Notes: generated by a model not told the origin, from the letters alone. A stretch of 64,000 nucleotides of DNA from Nannobrachium achirus (GCA_963921795.1 OY997657.1:25971581-26035580); one strand, 5' to 3'; shown: positions 1 through 12,232, counted from the stretch's first letter. Made by a program: numbers and translations.

Positions 1-771
1 GAGGCCCAGGGCCTTGAGGGCCAGATAACATTTACATCAAATATCTAAATATTGAATGAAGCAAATTAAAAACTGTTCAGGGTGTTCATAAAAGCCTGAT
101 TAGACGATAAAATGACCAAAAGTTTTTTTGAAAGTGGAATATCCCTTAAGTACTGTAGCTTGTCTGCAGGTGCACGGCTCAGAAGATTTCATTCAAACAG
201 AAACATTACACACACTCACTGAAATGTGCTTTATCTACTTTTAGAAAATGTTTGTTTGTGTTTTACCAAAAATATCAAGCGTATTGGAAAACATTCAACT
301 GAGCTTACCTCATTTGTATTAGTCTGCCAATGCCTGGCTAATACTATTTGGCCAATAACATCTTTTTTTATCAATATACAATCAATTCCATACACTAACC
401 ATGGTCATGGTTCTGTGGTCAGTCAGCGTGGGACGATATAGCTCTATTGAAGCTGCCTATAAGCCCTGTGCCCAGTCGAGTGCATCCGCCATAAACGAAG
501 ATAAAAAACAAACAACAATGGTAGACATGCAACATCATGGTACCATGTAACTGACCATGTAAGTTCAAATGTAAGTAAAAGAACAACACAAATAACAGTA
601 TGCTATATATTTTTGAAGGAGGTTTGGGGCAGCTAGAACATTATAATTGTACGCCAGTTTTTCCTTTGGGAAAAAATACCATTCCCCATATGTGGCAGTG
701 ATAAAGTATACGTTTCTCCTTTCTGGCAAGAAAGGGTAGATCTGCCCTCTAACTAGACAAGAGGGACCACT

Positions 772-773
<2 letters not shown>
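1..773. other. AT-rich DNA without recognised feature
   Basis: No coding similarity, RNA gene or transposon terminus was recognised. The longest open frame on the plus strand here (71 codons) shows no family motif. Confidence 0.5.
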
Positions 774-823
<50 letters not shown>

Positions 824-830
824 GAGAGTA
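774..830. repeat. (GA)n microsatellite
   Basis: Nearly uninterrupted AG dinucleotides with one GATAG interruption. On the minus strand it reads as a run of Ser-Leu codons inside a spurious 129-codon frame. Confidence 0.95.
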
Positions 831-1244
831 CTGTGTACAGTGCTGTTAGCAGGTCTGGGGTGTGTTTGCATGAGAGGTAGGAGGGAGATCTATTTACAAT
901 GTGGCTGAAGAATAAAAAGCAGCTTTGGCTTGTCAATTTTCTGACTAGTGTCATAAAACCAGGAGATGCCCATGGCCGCTCGTTCTACCTCGACACAGTC
1001 GAGTACCTGCCTCTCTCGCTCTGCTCCCAGTAAGAGGAGTAGACTATACTAACACACAAACACACAAACACAAACACACACACAAACGTGCACAGACGCG
1101 CATTCACGCTCACACAAAGGGGAGTCCCTCTGGTGTGTTTGTGTTTCTGTTTGTGAGCATTTGTTCCGAATCAGGCACCTGGCGTCTGAAGCCTGATGTA
1201 TACTTTGTCATACAGTGGTGTTGCAGCACCCCCCTGCCGCTCCA

Positions 1245-1312
1245 CCAAAATAGCCGATCTACAAGCTCACAACCAGTGACGGGTTGTGAGCTTGTAGATC
1301 GTCTATTTTTGG
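1245..1312. repeat. Palindromic module, stand-alone copy
   Basis: The left arm reads CCAAAATAGCCGATCTACAA and the right arm its near-complement through GATCGTCTATTTTTGG. The arms meet in a short CAGTGACG tip. No flanking transposon termini were recognised, so this copy is either in an unknown host element or independent. Confidence 0.85.
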
Positions 1313-1475
1313 CACGAGACACCATCATTATGACGGAGCATATATTGGGCATAATGAATGAGGCCTTCTGGACTGTCACATGTCTGGATTCAGACCAATG
1401 GCCATCGCACGCATGCAGACCATGAAAAGCTGTGAGGGTGTGAAGCTCGCACTGCACAGTCCAAACATGTTGCAT

Positions 1476-1476
<1 letters not shown>

Positions 1477-1510
<34 letters not shown>

Positions 1511-1514
1511 CACA
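1477..1514. repeat. (GCAC)n microsatellite
   Basis: About nine tandem GCAC tetranucleotides followed by a short CA run. The minus-strand open frames across it are repeats of Arg-Ala-Cys-Val. Confidence 0.95.
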
Positions 1515-2515
1515 CTGTATATCCATTAGTATATAAAGTATACTGTAAACTATTAATAGGCATACCAAAGTGTAGTATACAGTACTTTACGCATTGCCAG
1601 TACACGCACACACATATGCATGCAAGCACACACATACAGAAGCTCAAGCAGCAGGTAACATATGAATATCTATCTGTTGACAGAACATTCCTGACAACAA
1701 TTTTGTTCCCCTTGTTTCCAGTTAGAATTGAAATTCACTGCAGGTTTTTAAAAAGAGCCCTCTCTACAGACGGCTGTAATACCCCATGGAAGGTGTAATC
1801 AAAGTAATTACTATAGCACACAGGTGTTCCATGCTGCACGCCACTGAACACAGCGAAAGTCAGCGACAGTGGATGGATTAACCATAAGTGAAAAGAGAGG
1901 GGGGGAAAAAAAGAACCGAATTCACATCAAGTGTCATTATGGCCCCTTTATCGACAGAGTAAGTGCACAAACAAATGGCTTTTTTTAAATGTATTTCTTT
2001 TTTTGTCATCTGGCGCTTAACATGGACATTTTATGCTCCGTCTGTTCACGTTGCTTTGCTTCCATTTTTCAATTATGGTAATATAAATGTGGTAGAGTGA
2101 ATTATAAAAGAAGGACATGATTTTTTTAATCTTTAACAGAGATAGAGAGAGGGGGAAGGGGATACAGAGATAGAGAGAGAGAGAGAAGCATACTTGCTGC
2201 ATAACTCAATGCACTACTACAATACAGTATGTAAACACTATGAGCAATGGTGATTAGCTCTTGTGTGAAGAGACTCTTATTTCTGTATTGTATTAAATAT
2301 ATAAATACATATTTATTTATGCGTTCATTCATTTATCAAAGTGGCCCTCTCTTCATCCACGAAACAATGACATGAAATACCTTGATAGTGTGATTGCATT
2401 TAAATGATGTTTCTTTGGTTTCTCTGCTCCCTTCGGATCAGAGAATAGTGAATAGACATATGATCCCAATGAAAGCTCCCCATCTGCATGCATCCCACTC
2501 CAAATCTTTAAGCCG
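1515..2515. other. No recognised gene; imperfect GA tracts
   Basis: Only an imperfect purine tract (about 2140-2190, AGAGAGAGGGG-like) stands out. The rest is AT-rich single-copy-looking DNA. Confidence 0.5.
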
Positions 2516-2517
2516 TG

Positions 2518-2629
2518 ACGAGAGAGAAAGAGAGGGGGGTGCAGACAGAGAGAGAGAGAGATGGATATGAAGAGAGATGCAAAGAGTGGGAGTCAGAGAA
2601 GGGGAGAGAGGGGGGGGGGGGGGGGGGGC
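2518..2629. repeat. Purine tract with poly(G) run
   Basis: Imperfect GA repeats end in about 20 consecutive G residues (2609-2628), directly against the terminus of the next hAT copy. The polypurine strand could form triplex or quadruplex structures. Confidence 0.85.
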
Positions 2630-3120
2630 CTGTGGTGGAAAAAGTACTCACATGTATAAAAGTATCAATACTGCAATATAGAAACACTCCGTTACAAGTA
2701 CAAGTCTGGAATTCAAATGTGCTTGAGTAAAAGTATGAAAGTGTTGGGGTCAAAATATACTTATGTACCAAAAGTAAAAGTACAAAATGTCTGAAAATAG
2801 CAGATCTACAAGCTCACAGCGCGTCGCATCATGTGACGCGTTGTGAGCTTGTAGATCGGCTATTTTCAAATAGCCAAAAATGGGGCTAAAGTGGATTAAT
2901 GTATGTTTTATAATATAATCGTTTATATCTGCTAAGTAACGAGTAACTCAAGTTTTAAAATAATTGCAGTGGAGTAAAAGTACAATATTTGGATCCAAGA
3001 TGTAGTGGAGTAGAAGTAAAAGTACTGAAAACTGGAAATACTCAAGTAAAGTACAGATACCTCAAAACTGTACTTAAGTACAGTACTTAAGTGAATCTAC
3101 TTAGTTACTTTACAACTCTG
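2630..3120. mobile_element. hAT-type MITE (AAGTACTTTTACTT family), copy 1
   Basis: The left end CTGTGGTGGAAAAAGTACTC is a diverged form of the CAGTGGTGGAAAAAGTACTC end seen at 41864. The interior consists of repeated AAAGTAC/GTACTTTT motifs typical of an abundant non-autonomous teleost hAT family. The right end (TTACTTTACAACTCTGG) is degraded and I see no clean TSD. A full palindromic module sits at 2792-2868, flanked symmetrically by TGAAAATAG and CTATTTTCA. Confidence 0.8.
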
Positions 3121-3177
3121 GAAACAGGAACAGGGAGAGGTACAGATGGAGAAGAAGAGAGATGCAGAGAGCAAGAG

Positions 3178-3179
3178 TC

Positions 3180-3260
<81 letters not shown>
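3178..3260. repeat. (GA)n microsatellite
   Basis: About 80 bases of AG with a single AGGAG interruption near 3198. Confidence 0.97.
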
Positions 3261-3262
<2 letters not shown>

Positions 3263-3577
3263 GAGATTGGGGCATGGGGGGGGAGGTGGGGGCAAAGGCT
3301 GATATATATAGAGGGAGAAGGTGCAATTACCACGAGCATAGTCTGAGGGATCAACTTCACTTCAAAGAGGCAGGGCCCCGCGTCCCATGCTCCACACAGC
3401 CCCCAGTACCAGTGTAGTGAGGGTAGGTAAACACGAGTAGATCACAAGACTCTTAATAGCAGCCAGATCTGAAGAGGTCCCCACCTTGTGCCTCCATGCC
3501 TGCCTCCTCAGATCCTCAGACAAGCCCCTGCCTGGAAGCAACAGAAACACACAGCACTCTCACGTACTTAACAGGCT

Positions 3578-3714
<137 letters not shown>

Positions 3715-3765
3715 GTGTACATGTGCTCTCATGAGCATTATTCCAAAAGCTATTTCAAAGAAATT

Positions 3766-3768
<3 letters not shown>

Positions 3769-3801
<33 letters not shown>
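3769..3801. repeat. (GA)n microsatellite
   Basis: About 16 AG units, 57 bases downstream of the long TG run. Confidence 0.95.
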
Positions 3802-3804
<3 letters not shown>

Positions 3805-4948
3805 AAAGTAGCAACCTCTCATTGCCAGGCACACAAACCCGCCAAGTAACCTGGGAACGTCAAAGTGCACGGAACCCCGGCAACTGCCATACAAACTCGT
3901 GAAAACTGGGGAAATATACAGTACATGATCTTCCTGTGTCAGTGTTAGAAGTAATACACTTTGGTTTGGGTATATAGGCAGTATATTTTACTATGAGCTT
4001 TGAAAAAACAACGACATGGTATGCAAAATTAATCATACAAAGTCATTTTTTTGCACCCCTGTACCCCTGATTGCACAAGCTATACATGCTGTTTGCTGAA
4101 ATGTGTTATAGCATTTGGTTTGGAATCACATCCTGTTTTAGAATGAAGGAGACATGAGTGGATTTTCATTCATTCTTTTGAAAAAAAAAAAAAAAGAAAA
4201 GAAATGAAAAGAAGTTTCAGTGCTTGGCTCCTCCCATCTGAACCTGATTGGAGCAGACCAGGGCTATGTCTACTGTATGCAAACTGCATTTAACGCCCCC
4301 TAATCTGTCATCACTGGATAAATACGATAAGGGTAGCTGCGATTCCCCAGGAATTATCCCAGCCCCACGGTTAAACAGGATTAAGCGGTTGGAATTATGC
4401 AATTCAAAATGTGGATTGCAATGTTTTAAATACCGGATAGTGTTGTTGACCCACTACAGGGTAACACACACAGACAATTTGCTCTAACACTTAAAAGCAT
4501 ACCATAAAATACTAGCCTATTCAGTAGATATAAATACCAGGATATATGGCATAAAATCTTTGATCGGAACAGCGTGTATACTGTATTGTGAACACTTACT
4601 GTGCACTCAATCTTTACTGCATTTGGGGGGCATAGATATGAGCACAGTGAGCTCAGTGCATTTGATAGAGTAGACACCACTGCTTTCTATACACTGAGTC
4701 AAAGGAAATCATCTGGGAAGGCTGACATCTGATGGCCAGGCTCTGTAACTACAAGCAATGAGATCTGTAGCTGCATGGAGCCAGTGGGGCAAAGCAACAG
4801 TAGATATGGGTTTCAGTTGCACAGAAATGAAACCATCCAGAATGGTTAATAAAACTAATTCATGTAATTAATCTTAAAGAAAAGAAGATCAATCTTAATT
4901 TCCAAAATACATATTTAAACTAACATATATATTTTTTGCTATTCCATA
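3802..4948. other. No recognised feature
   Basis: AT-rich sequence with one A-run at 4182-4196. No coding motif, RNA gene or transposon end was recognised. Confidence 0.5.
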
Positions 4949-4982
4949 GCAAAAATAGGCGATCTACAAGTTAACACATTGT
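4949..4982. repeat. Palindromic module, half copy
   Basis: GCAAAAATAGGCGATCTACA matches one arm of the module. The second arm is missing and the tip region has become GTTAACACATTG. Confidence 0.7.
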
Positions 4983-5289
4983 TCAACAATGAAGTAAAAA
5001 GTAGAACTTACAGTAAGTGGTTAATTAGATTAATCGATTAGTCAATAAAAAACACGATTAGAATATTTTTTGCCTTGATTTGTTGAAAACATCTAAAACA
5101 TTTGTAAAGCTTCTCAATTATTACTTAATTATTGAGAGGCATCTAGACCTACTGCACATACCTTTAAACACGTTTTAAATGCAAGGCTTTTTTATTTTCC
5201 TTCATTTGTATGCTACTGAAATTGTATCGAGAAAAAAGAAATGCTGATATTTGTTCCAAAAAGCTTCATACCCTGTATATACATAACGC

Positions 5290-5450
5290 CAGAATGTGAC
5301 ATAGCTCTGTTTAAACAATGCTGTACCCCCTCCAACTGTATGCTCCCCATTTTCATGTGTTTTTATTATTTATTTTGAAACTTGCTTTGGCAATGTAAAC
5401 ATATGTTTTCCCATGCCAATAAAGCTCCTTTGAATTGAATTGAATATTTG
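5290..5450 (+). mobile_element. LINE 3' end fragment
   Basis: The 3' part reads CCATGCCAATAAAGCTCCTT and then GAATTGAATTGAA. A polyadenylation-like AATAAAGC followed by a short ATTGA tandem tail is a common 3' terminus of teleost non-LTR retrotransposons. No reverse transcriptase coding remains, so this is a 5'-truncated insertion whose upstream boundary is uncertain. Confidence 0.65.
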
Positions 5451-5555
5451 ATTAATCAAAAAGGTAATAATCAACAATAAAATGTTTGATAGTTGCAGAC
5501 CTGTCCACAACTAGACCCCTGGAAGAGCTAAGAAACACAAGGTGGGGGGGGGGTA

Positions 5556-5996
5556 CTCCCAAGCAGGGGTGTCACACCAAATTCTGGGCCTGGGTACTTT
5601 AACTATTGAAAAATAGCAGATATACAAGCTCACAGAGTGCCGTGCTGCGAGCTTGTAGATCTTCTATTTTTTTTAAATCGTGAAGATTTGTGCAAGTCTT
5701 TGAATATAAACCTATGTTTCTATGTCAGTGGTGCTCAAACCTTTTCATGTGAAGGACCCCGAAAATGATATGTATTTTGGCCACAGACCCGCATCTCAAA
5801 ACATTTAGTTCTAGGGACCCCCCATGAAGCAAAATTTTAGTTACAAATGTTTGCTTAAAAAATACATATATTCAAAGATTTGCACACATTTTCTATTTTT
5901 CATTAGCTAAAGTATAAAATAATCAAGGCCCCCTCCACCTTGGGCCCTTGTAACTCAGTCCTATTCCCCCCCCCTTGTGACACCCCTGCTCCCAAG
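5556..5996 (+). mobile_element. hAT MITE family A (CAGGGGCGTC), copy 1
   Basis: The element proper spans 5564-5988 and begins CAGGGGTGTCACACCAAATT and ends TTGTGACACCCCTG. It is flanked by a perfect 8-bp target duplication, CTCCCAAG, at 5556-5563 and 5989-5996. An 8-bp TSD with CAGGGG termini is diagnostic of hAT transposons. There is no transposase, so it is non-autonomous. The first palindromic module is at 5608-5670. The interior has the GTCAGTGGTGCTCAAACC motif shared with all family A copies. The second module, present in other copies, is missing here. Confidence 0.93.
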
Positions 5997-6188
5997 TCAT
6001 GAAGTGAGATGAAAACACGCCTCCGGGCCAACCTCACAGCTAAAGCGGAATCACCCTGAGTGCTTTTAGTGAGCCTTAGCCCTCGGATGTCATTTGTTAA
6101 GAGAGCTTCATGCTTCTGTGAAACTTAATTCCCCCGGCCCGTCCTTGAGTAGTAAACTCTCACCTTATCCCCCAGCAGTTGGGAGAAT

Positions 6189-6213
6189 GACCCCCCCCCC
6201 CCCCCCCCCCCCC
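6189..6213. repeat. poly(C) tract
   Basis: About 23 consecutive C residues followed by an A-rich tract. A possible assembly or length-variation hot spot. Confidence 0.95.
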
Positions 6214-6431
6214 TTTAGTGAACAAAAAATAATAAAAAATAAAAAAATAAGAGAGAGGAGGAGTCCTCCTCTGTGACTCCTAACACGCCAGATGTTACTT
6301 TTCCACCGTGATTTATCGGCCGGCTTAGATAAGGGTAAACAAATAGTCATCACAGTTATAACTGCAAACACTGCTTTTCCACTGGGCTTATCACAGGTCA
6401 CACGATACAAAGTTAGCCTGCGGTGTAGAGA

Positions 6432-6476
6432 GGTGTGTGTGTGTGGGGGGGGGGGGCATGTGTGTGTTCGTGTGTG

Positions 6477-6518
<42 letters not shown>

Positions 6519-6556
6519 CATGCGTGCGCGCGTGCGTGTGTGCGTGCGTGCATGTG
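6432..6556. repeat. (TG)n/(GCGT)n compound microsatellite
   Basis: TG runs interrupted by a G11 tract (6446-6456) and by GCGTGCGT units. It is inversely oriented to the CA array 160 bases downstream. Confidence 0.93.
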
Positions 6557-6719
6557 AGAGAGAGAAAGGGAGCAAAGACAAAGTTGTGGCTTTTCCTCCT
6601 CTGAGCAGACAAATCAGCTTGGATATAAACATGCCAAGACTCCTTTCAGCAGAGAAAGGTATATACAGCATGCGCTTGCACACACGCGCACACACACACA
6701 CGCGCACATGGTCGCACGG

Positions 6720-6835
<116 letters not shown>

Positions 6836-6964
6836 GCATAACCCTGAGCCCTGACCTGTAGGAATGTATGCTCTCTGCGGAGGACGATTAGCTGGCCAGC
6901 CTGTTAGCTCCTGCAACACAGAAACCTCATTGTGATAAAGCCCAGTCAATGTTTGCTGACACAC

Positions 6965-6968
<4 letters not shown>

Positions 6969-7042
<74 letters not shown>
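6969..7042. repeat. (TC)n microsatellite
   Basis: About 36 uninterrupted CT units (polypyrimidine), a potential H-DNA tract. Confidence 0.97.
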
Positions 7043-7044
<2 letters not shown>

Positions 7045-8093
7045 GGGCATCCAGTCGGATAGAGCTGCCACGGCTCTTTTACAACGATTTAGGGAGCCAT
7101 TTGTTTTTCAAGGAGCTGTTTACACAATGGCCACCTACGACAGCGGGGGGGACACGTACGGGGAGAGGAGAGAGAGAGGGGACGGCACGGCAGACATTTG
7201 AAATATAAATCGGTGCCGACCGTTATCTGCAACAGCCCTGCTTTTTTTTTCTCTCTCCTCTTTTTCCTCTTCTTTTTTTCTTTTTCACTTTCCGATGGCT
7301 TCCCAATCTTTTTGCATTCTTTATCTCGGGGCGGCACCGATAAGAACAAACGACGAGGTTCTGTCAGCGGATGCCAATAGTTCTAAGGGAGGGAAATGAA
7401 CACTTGTGTGTGTGCGTGTCTGTGTGTGCATGAATGCATGCTTGTGAGTTAAGTATATGTGTGCGTAACTGAGAGGTGTGTGCGTAGGTACGTGCGTGCA
7501 TGCGCGTGCGTGCATGCATGCGTGTGTGTGTGGCAGAGTGGGAGGAGGTGATAAAACAGCATATTCCTCAAGGAGGATCAATAGTTGTTATTCAGACCTG
7601 CATGGGTCCCACCATTGGAAGCTCTGACACTGTCCTGAGAGTCTGCCTGCGGTATTGATTTTAATTTATTTTTAACTTAGTGATGGATATGGGACGTGTC
7701 ATGAGAGAGAGGCACTGGTCAAATAATTACCAACATCTATTCATTAATTGGAAGGCAAAAGAGATAGAACACTCAATATTCATTAGGACCAGCAAAGACT
7801 TTGCAAATGTGCTGTCCAACACAAGGATGTCAGAGAAATATGTCGATCACCTAATCACGCAATGCAAATGCTATCCCTGTAAAATAAAGTGGCTACAATG
7901 CACCGAGGTCGCCTACCTGTGTTCTGTTTTTTTTTGCACTAAACAAAAGATGTCAAGCTCCACTTCCAGGTTTTATTGGGATCAATTAATCAAGGGCTGT
8001 AAGCCTAGATTCAATGAGGATTCAACTTGTAATTCAAGGTTGAGCTTCCTGTTGTATTACCTTCGGGTCCGCGTCGATATGCCGACAAACTAA
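7043..8093. other. No recognised gene
   Basis: Contains a pyrimidine-rich stretch (7244-7290) and imperfect TG/CATG-rich DNA (7405-7535). A 137-codon plus-strand open frame runs from 7680 to 8093. I see no domain, signal peptide or family resemblance in it, and no repeat explains it. It is most likely a chance frame. Confidence 0.45.
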
Positions 8094-8280
8094 ACCTAAC
8101 CTTAACCCTAATCCTAACATCAGTAAAACTATGCCTAAACCTAACCCAATAACCCTAACCTCAGTAACCGTGACGCAGGTGATTAGCTAACCTGCCGACG
8201 CTGGTGAGTACAGTAGCTAACCTGCCGACAGGGGTGAGTAACTAACCTGCCGACGCTGGTGAGTTCCTACTCGGAACAAC
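8094..8280. repeat. Degenerate telomere-like tract plus short tandem repeat
   Basis: From 8094 to about 8165 the sequence is rich in CCTAAC/CCCTAA hexamers (for example CTAACCTTAACCCTAATCCT). From about 8186 three diverged units of roughly 30-38 bases follow, each holding AACCTGCCGACGCTGGTGAG or a variant. CCCTAA is the vertebrate telomere C-strand repeat, and interstitial degenerate copies are common. Confidence 0.65.
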
Positions 8281-8373
8281 GGACCGGCGGAACAATGAGC
8301 CCTTACCTTCTACCACAGGTCTTGTTTACACCTCACACCAAATGCTAATTTAAAGCAGCAATTTGGAACAGTA

Positions 8374-8743
8374 TATTAACGCAGTGGTTCTCAACCTTTT
8401 CAGGCCGCGACCCCCAAAATAATCATATTTTAACTGGGGACCCCTCAACCTGACGAGCGCTAAGAGTTGAGGCATTACATTTTGTATAACATGGTTCTAT
8501 TGTGAAAATGGCCGATCTACATGCTCATGCCATGCATGTGAGCAAGTAGATTGACTATTTTCTGCCTCTAATATTTGATAATTTGGCCAATGTTTAATTT
8601 GTCATTATAGATACACTCTATACACTTAAATTTATGTTGGTTTGTTTACTGAAAACAATGTTGCACATTAAGCTAATCATCTGGGGACCCCCCAAAATAA
8701 TTTGGGAGTCCCGACCCACAGGTTGAGAATCACTGTACTAATG
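8374..8743 (+). mobile_element. hAT MITE family B (CAGTGGTTCTCAACC), copy 1
   Basis: The element is 8382-8735, from CAGTGGTTCTCAACCTTTTC to GGTTGAGAATCACTG, with inverted termini. The flanking 8-mers TATTAACG and TACTAATG match at 6 of 8 positions, consistent with an old hAT duplication. A palindromic module with TGTGAAAAT flanks lies at 8502-8562. No coding capacity. Confidence 0.88.
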
Positions 8744-9471
8744 AATAAAACATTATTTTAACCAATTTGCATGGTAGCGTATAATACAATGTAACTAGTA
8801 TCTTCAGTGGTTGGAGGTGGTCTCTCTGGTCTTCAACTCTGAAATGTAGACCCTGGTCAGGCCTGATGTCAGGTAAGACACCTTCTGGTTGAGAAGTATT
8901 ACTGCCTAAAGGTCATAGTGCAATGGGGTGTCTGTCTTGCAAGAGTGGTAGAAAATTGGCCTCTCATGTCGGAGACCTATGTTGGACATAAAAGTTAGGG
9001 ATTGCAGCTTTAAGAAAAGCGGTTAGCCATCGTACGACGCGCAGTCTGACGGTCGGGAAATAAATCCCTGTTCAAGGTGATTTCGGTGGCATGCATATCC
9101 TTTTGCCAAGGCTTCAAACAATGTGCAGTACTGACAGTTTAAACGAATGCACTGGAATATCAATAAAAGTGTGAATTTATGTATTTATGTAACGCGAACA
9201 TGAATACATCTCTAAGCCATTTTATGGGTTCATGTGGAAGGTCAATAAACAATGCACCTCTCCGAAAGGTCCACAGATAATCAAACACAAGGTGACAGCT
9301 CTTTTTTATTCCCATATTTAAACTGCATTTCAGAGCTCATAATCCTTCCTTCCAGAGGAACACGGCTAATCACCCATCTTGTGTGTGGAGAGTTTAGTCA
9401 GCAGATTATCAGTGGGCAGCAAGAGCAGAAGTTGGCAGCAAGAGCAGACAGAGCACCTCCTGAACAAATCG
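8744..9471. other. No recognised feature
   Basis: Mixed-composition DNA without recognised genes or transposon ends. Confidence 0.5.
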
Positions 9472-9707
9472 CTGTAGTCGGGCAGAAACCTTGTATGTCC
9501 AAAACCGTTTGTTTTGTATTTATCATTTTAAAAACGATTAAAACAGTGAGAATAGACGATCTACAAGCACACAACGCCTCGCTCCGCGAGGCGTTGTGTG
9601 CTTGTAGATCTGCTATTTTCACTCGTTTTGGGCAACAGTCTTGTATGGTGAAGCAAGGCTTTACTTTAAGAGATTTGAAACTTGGAGGTTTCTGCCCAAC
9701 AGTGACG
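9472..9707. mobile_element. TIR element family D (GTCGGGCAGAAACC), copy 1
   Basis: The left end GTAGTCGGGCAGAAACCTTG and right end GAGGTTTCTGCCCAACAGTG are inverted repeats. A module variant with an altered arm (ACAAGCACACAACGCC) lies at 9546-9622 and is flanked by GTGAGAAT and ATTTTCAC. There is no coding. The superfamily is not assigned. Confidence 0.78.
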
Positions 9708-11060
9708 AAATGTAAATCAAGGGCAACACTTCCTCAAAAACCTGCGAAACGTGTATGAATTCAAAATAATAATAATAATAGCACCCGACATTCTCTTTCC
9801 TCTTAACACAACTCGTGCCTCTTAATCTGAAGGTTGCTTGTTGCCTTGGTGCCGCGCCGTTTCCTCCGTCGGCCCCCGCTATTATTTTGAAGGGCTGGAA
9901 GGGGGTTGTTTTTGTTTTTTTGGATTATCACTTGACGGCAACGATTACGTCATCTAGTCACATGACAGTGTGAGCCGAGAAGAGAAACATGGCTGCGCCC
10001 TTCCGTGTGTATTGTTTACATCAGATCTGGTGCAAAATGGCTCAAAATGGCTCTTTTGGATTAAATGAAGTATCTTTATGGGCCTCTCCATTGACTTAAC
10101 ATGGAGGAGCTTCACTTCGCGTGCACGCCCAACGTGCGTTTTAAACAAATCGCGGACATTACCGATGCGGCCGCGACCGGGGCGACATTATGTAAGTATT
10201 AATACATTTACTGTAAATACAGTAAGATTGACGGTGAGCGCTGTCAACGGCGTCATGTAGTCACCGATTTGAATGACGGTGAGGATCGTCTACAGCAGCA
10301 GAACAGTTAAATCCCAAATAATCGGCCGCGATTTAACTCCCAACATTGCGCAATAGGGGTAAATGTAATTAACTGAGTGTTGGAAAATTGATCATATGGC
10401 AGCTTTATGTCTTACAACCCTGGAAGTTTCTGGCCTCCGCAGAATATGAATTAAACTGTTCAGCAGATGGAAGCCGTGGCTGTTATTGCTGCAACAGTAT
10501 CAGCCGTCTTGTCACACACATTGCTGCGTAAATATATCATCAAAACGCCAGCAACCTGCAATAAATCGCTTGATTGACTCACTGACTCCGGGTTACTTTG
10601 CAGTGCATCAAGTCAAAGTGACCAAAGCAGCCTATGGGCCTTTGCAGGCAAGGCACCTACGGTTATTGAGTACAATCGCGCCACTAATTATCCTGCACAT
10701 GCATGCTACTGCGGGGCTTTGCCCTTTGAGAGAAGCAATCAAACAGCTGACGATAGGCTGAATAATCACACTGCATTGAATGTGCTGGGCTTTGCACATG
10801 TGGTGTGTTGTGAGTGTGGGAGCTTGCTCAATACACTCTACACAGTGCGTGCATCAACGCCAGCCGAGCCTCTTACGTTATGTGTTGGCTGCCGTTTTTG
10901 TGGTGAGCCTCGTGAAAGCCCCAAGGTCCGTCATTTGTAAACTTGAAAGTTGGAGGCCTGATGGAGCAACACAGATCCCACTCCCAGGGCCGCTTCGTGA
11001 CAAACCCCCATCTGACAGCGCAGAACGATGACATCAAGGAAGCTGGAAACCAAGGTTGTT
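9708..11060. other. No recognised gene
   Basis: Contains a short (AAT)n run at about 9763-9779 and otherwise single-copy-looking DNA. Open frames up to 91 codons carry no recognisable family motif. Confidence 0.5.
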
Positions 11061-11063
11061 TTA

Positions 11064-11557
11064 TGAGGTTGCGTTTGTGCCGGGATGCAGGGACTTGCAG
11101 AGAATGTTATAGAGAGGCAGGGGCTGAAATTCCAAAAAAAAAAAGGCCTTTTGGTGAAAATATCGAAAATAGCCGACCTCCAAGCTGTTGTGAGCTTGGA
11201 GGTCGGCTATTTTCGGTGACTCGATACCACACTGAACTAAGCATAATCAAGTCAATACTGGAGATGTGGCGTAACACCATGGATTTTTACACAGAGAGGG
11301 CAATTCTTTCAACATAAGATGCTGTATTCAAGTTCAGGAGAGTTTGGACAAAGCAATTCTCTTGAATGCCTTCGGGTATGGCATGGAAAGAGGGGGCATT
11401 TGCATTTCTTTTACCATATTAAAAACTGCATTCATGGTCTGGACTCTGGAGAGGGCTCTTTTTACAGACCGTTAAATGGGCAGGGGCTCAAGCCCCCTTT
11501 GATGTCTACTGTATGTGTGCACGTGCCTGTTTTTGAGGTTGCGTTTGTGCCGGGATG
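11064..11557. mobile_element. hAT-like MITE family F (CAGGGACTTGCAGAG), copy 1
   Basis: The element 11088-11533 begins CAGGGACTTGCAGAGAATG and ends with ACGTGCCTG plus T residues. It carries a compact module at 11164-11215 whose arms are GACCTCCAAGC and its complement instead of GATCTACAAGC. It is unusual in being flanked by a perfect 24-base direct repeat (11064-11087 and 11534-11557, starting TGAGGTTGCG), where the two other complete copies have ordinary 8-bp duplications. Confidence 0.78.
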
Positions 11558-12066
11558 TTGGACGAGGAGGCAAGTGCATGTGAGGAGGATGTGCATCTGC
11601 CTGGAAAACCAACCCGCTGGCCTCCGCCAAAGCATCGGATCCACCTCCACCGCCTCTCCTTGTGTTGCATGACGAGGAGCATTACTGCTTCCCCTTCCCC
11701 ACGCCCGCGCTACAGGCCAAGGTCGCGGTTAAGTTATGATTACAGTACGATGCACTCAGTGAAGACACGCAATAAAGAGGGCTCTGCAGAACCATAAAAC
11801 TGTCAAGGCGCATCACAAAAGTGTCAGACGCGCCATGCAGAACGGGGCTCGCGAAGAAAAAAATAAGACTCTCGCTCTCTAAGCAATCATCACTTCTTCA
11901 ACTTGACACAGGGCTGAATATTGCATTAAATGGATACGTGCCCAGAGGAAGAGGAAAACCACATTGATTTTAAAGTCCCCAGGTTTCCGCTATTGTGCCA
12001 TTCGCGGTAATGATCAATTATTTGGCCCCTGACAGAGGCTCTTCTCTAAAGCCTGGTTGCCCTTAC
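11558..12066. other. No recognised feature
   Basis: GC-moderate DNA with no recognised exon or repeat terminus. Confidence 0.5.
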
Positions 12067-12068
12067 TT

Positions 12069-12096
12069 CACACACGCACACGCACACGCACACACA

Positions 12097-12144
<48 letters not shown>

Positions 12145-12160
12145 CACGCACGCACACACA

Positions 12161-12209
<49 letters not shown>

Positions 12210-12232
12210 GCACACACACACACGCACACAAT
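12069..12232. repeat. (CACG)n/(CA)n compound microsatellite
   Basis: An ACGC tetranucleotide block (about 12097-12155) flanked by CA runs. The Thr-His-Ala-Arg frames across it are artefacts. Confidence 0.96.

Noticed and set aside
7680..8093. 137-codon frame as a possible host exon
   Set aside because: No domain wording, no obvious splice sites and no support from neighbours. Left as unexplained sequence.
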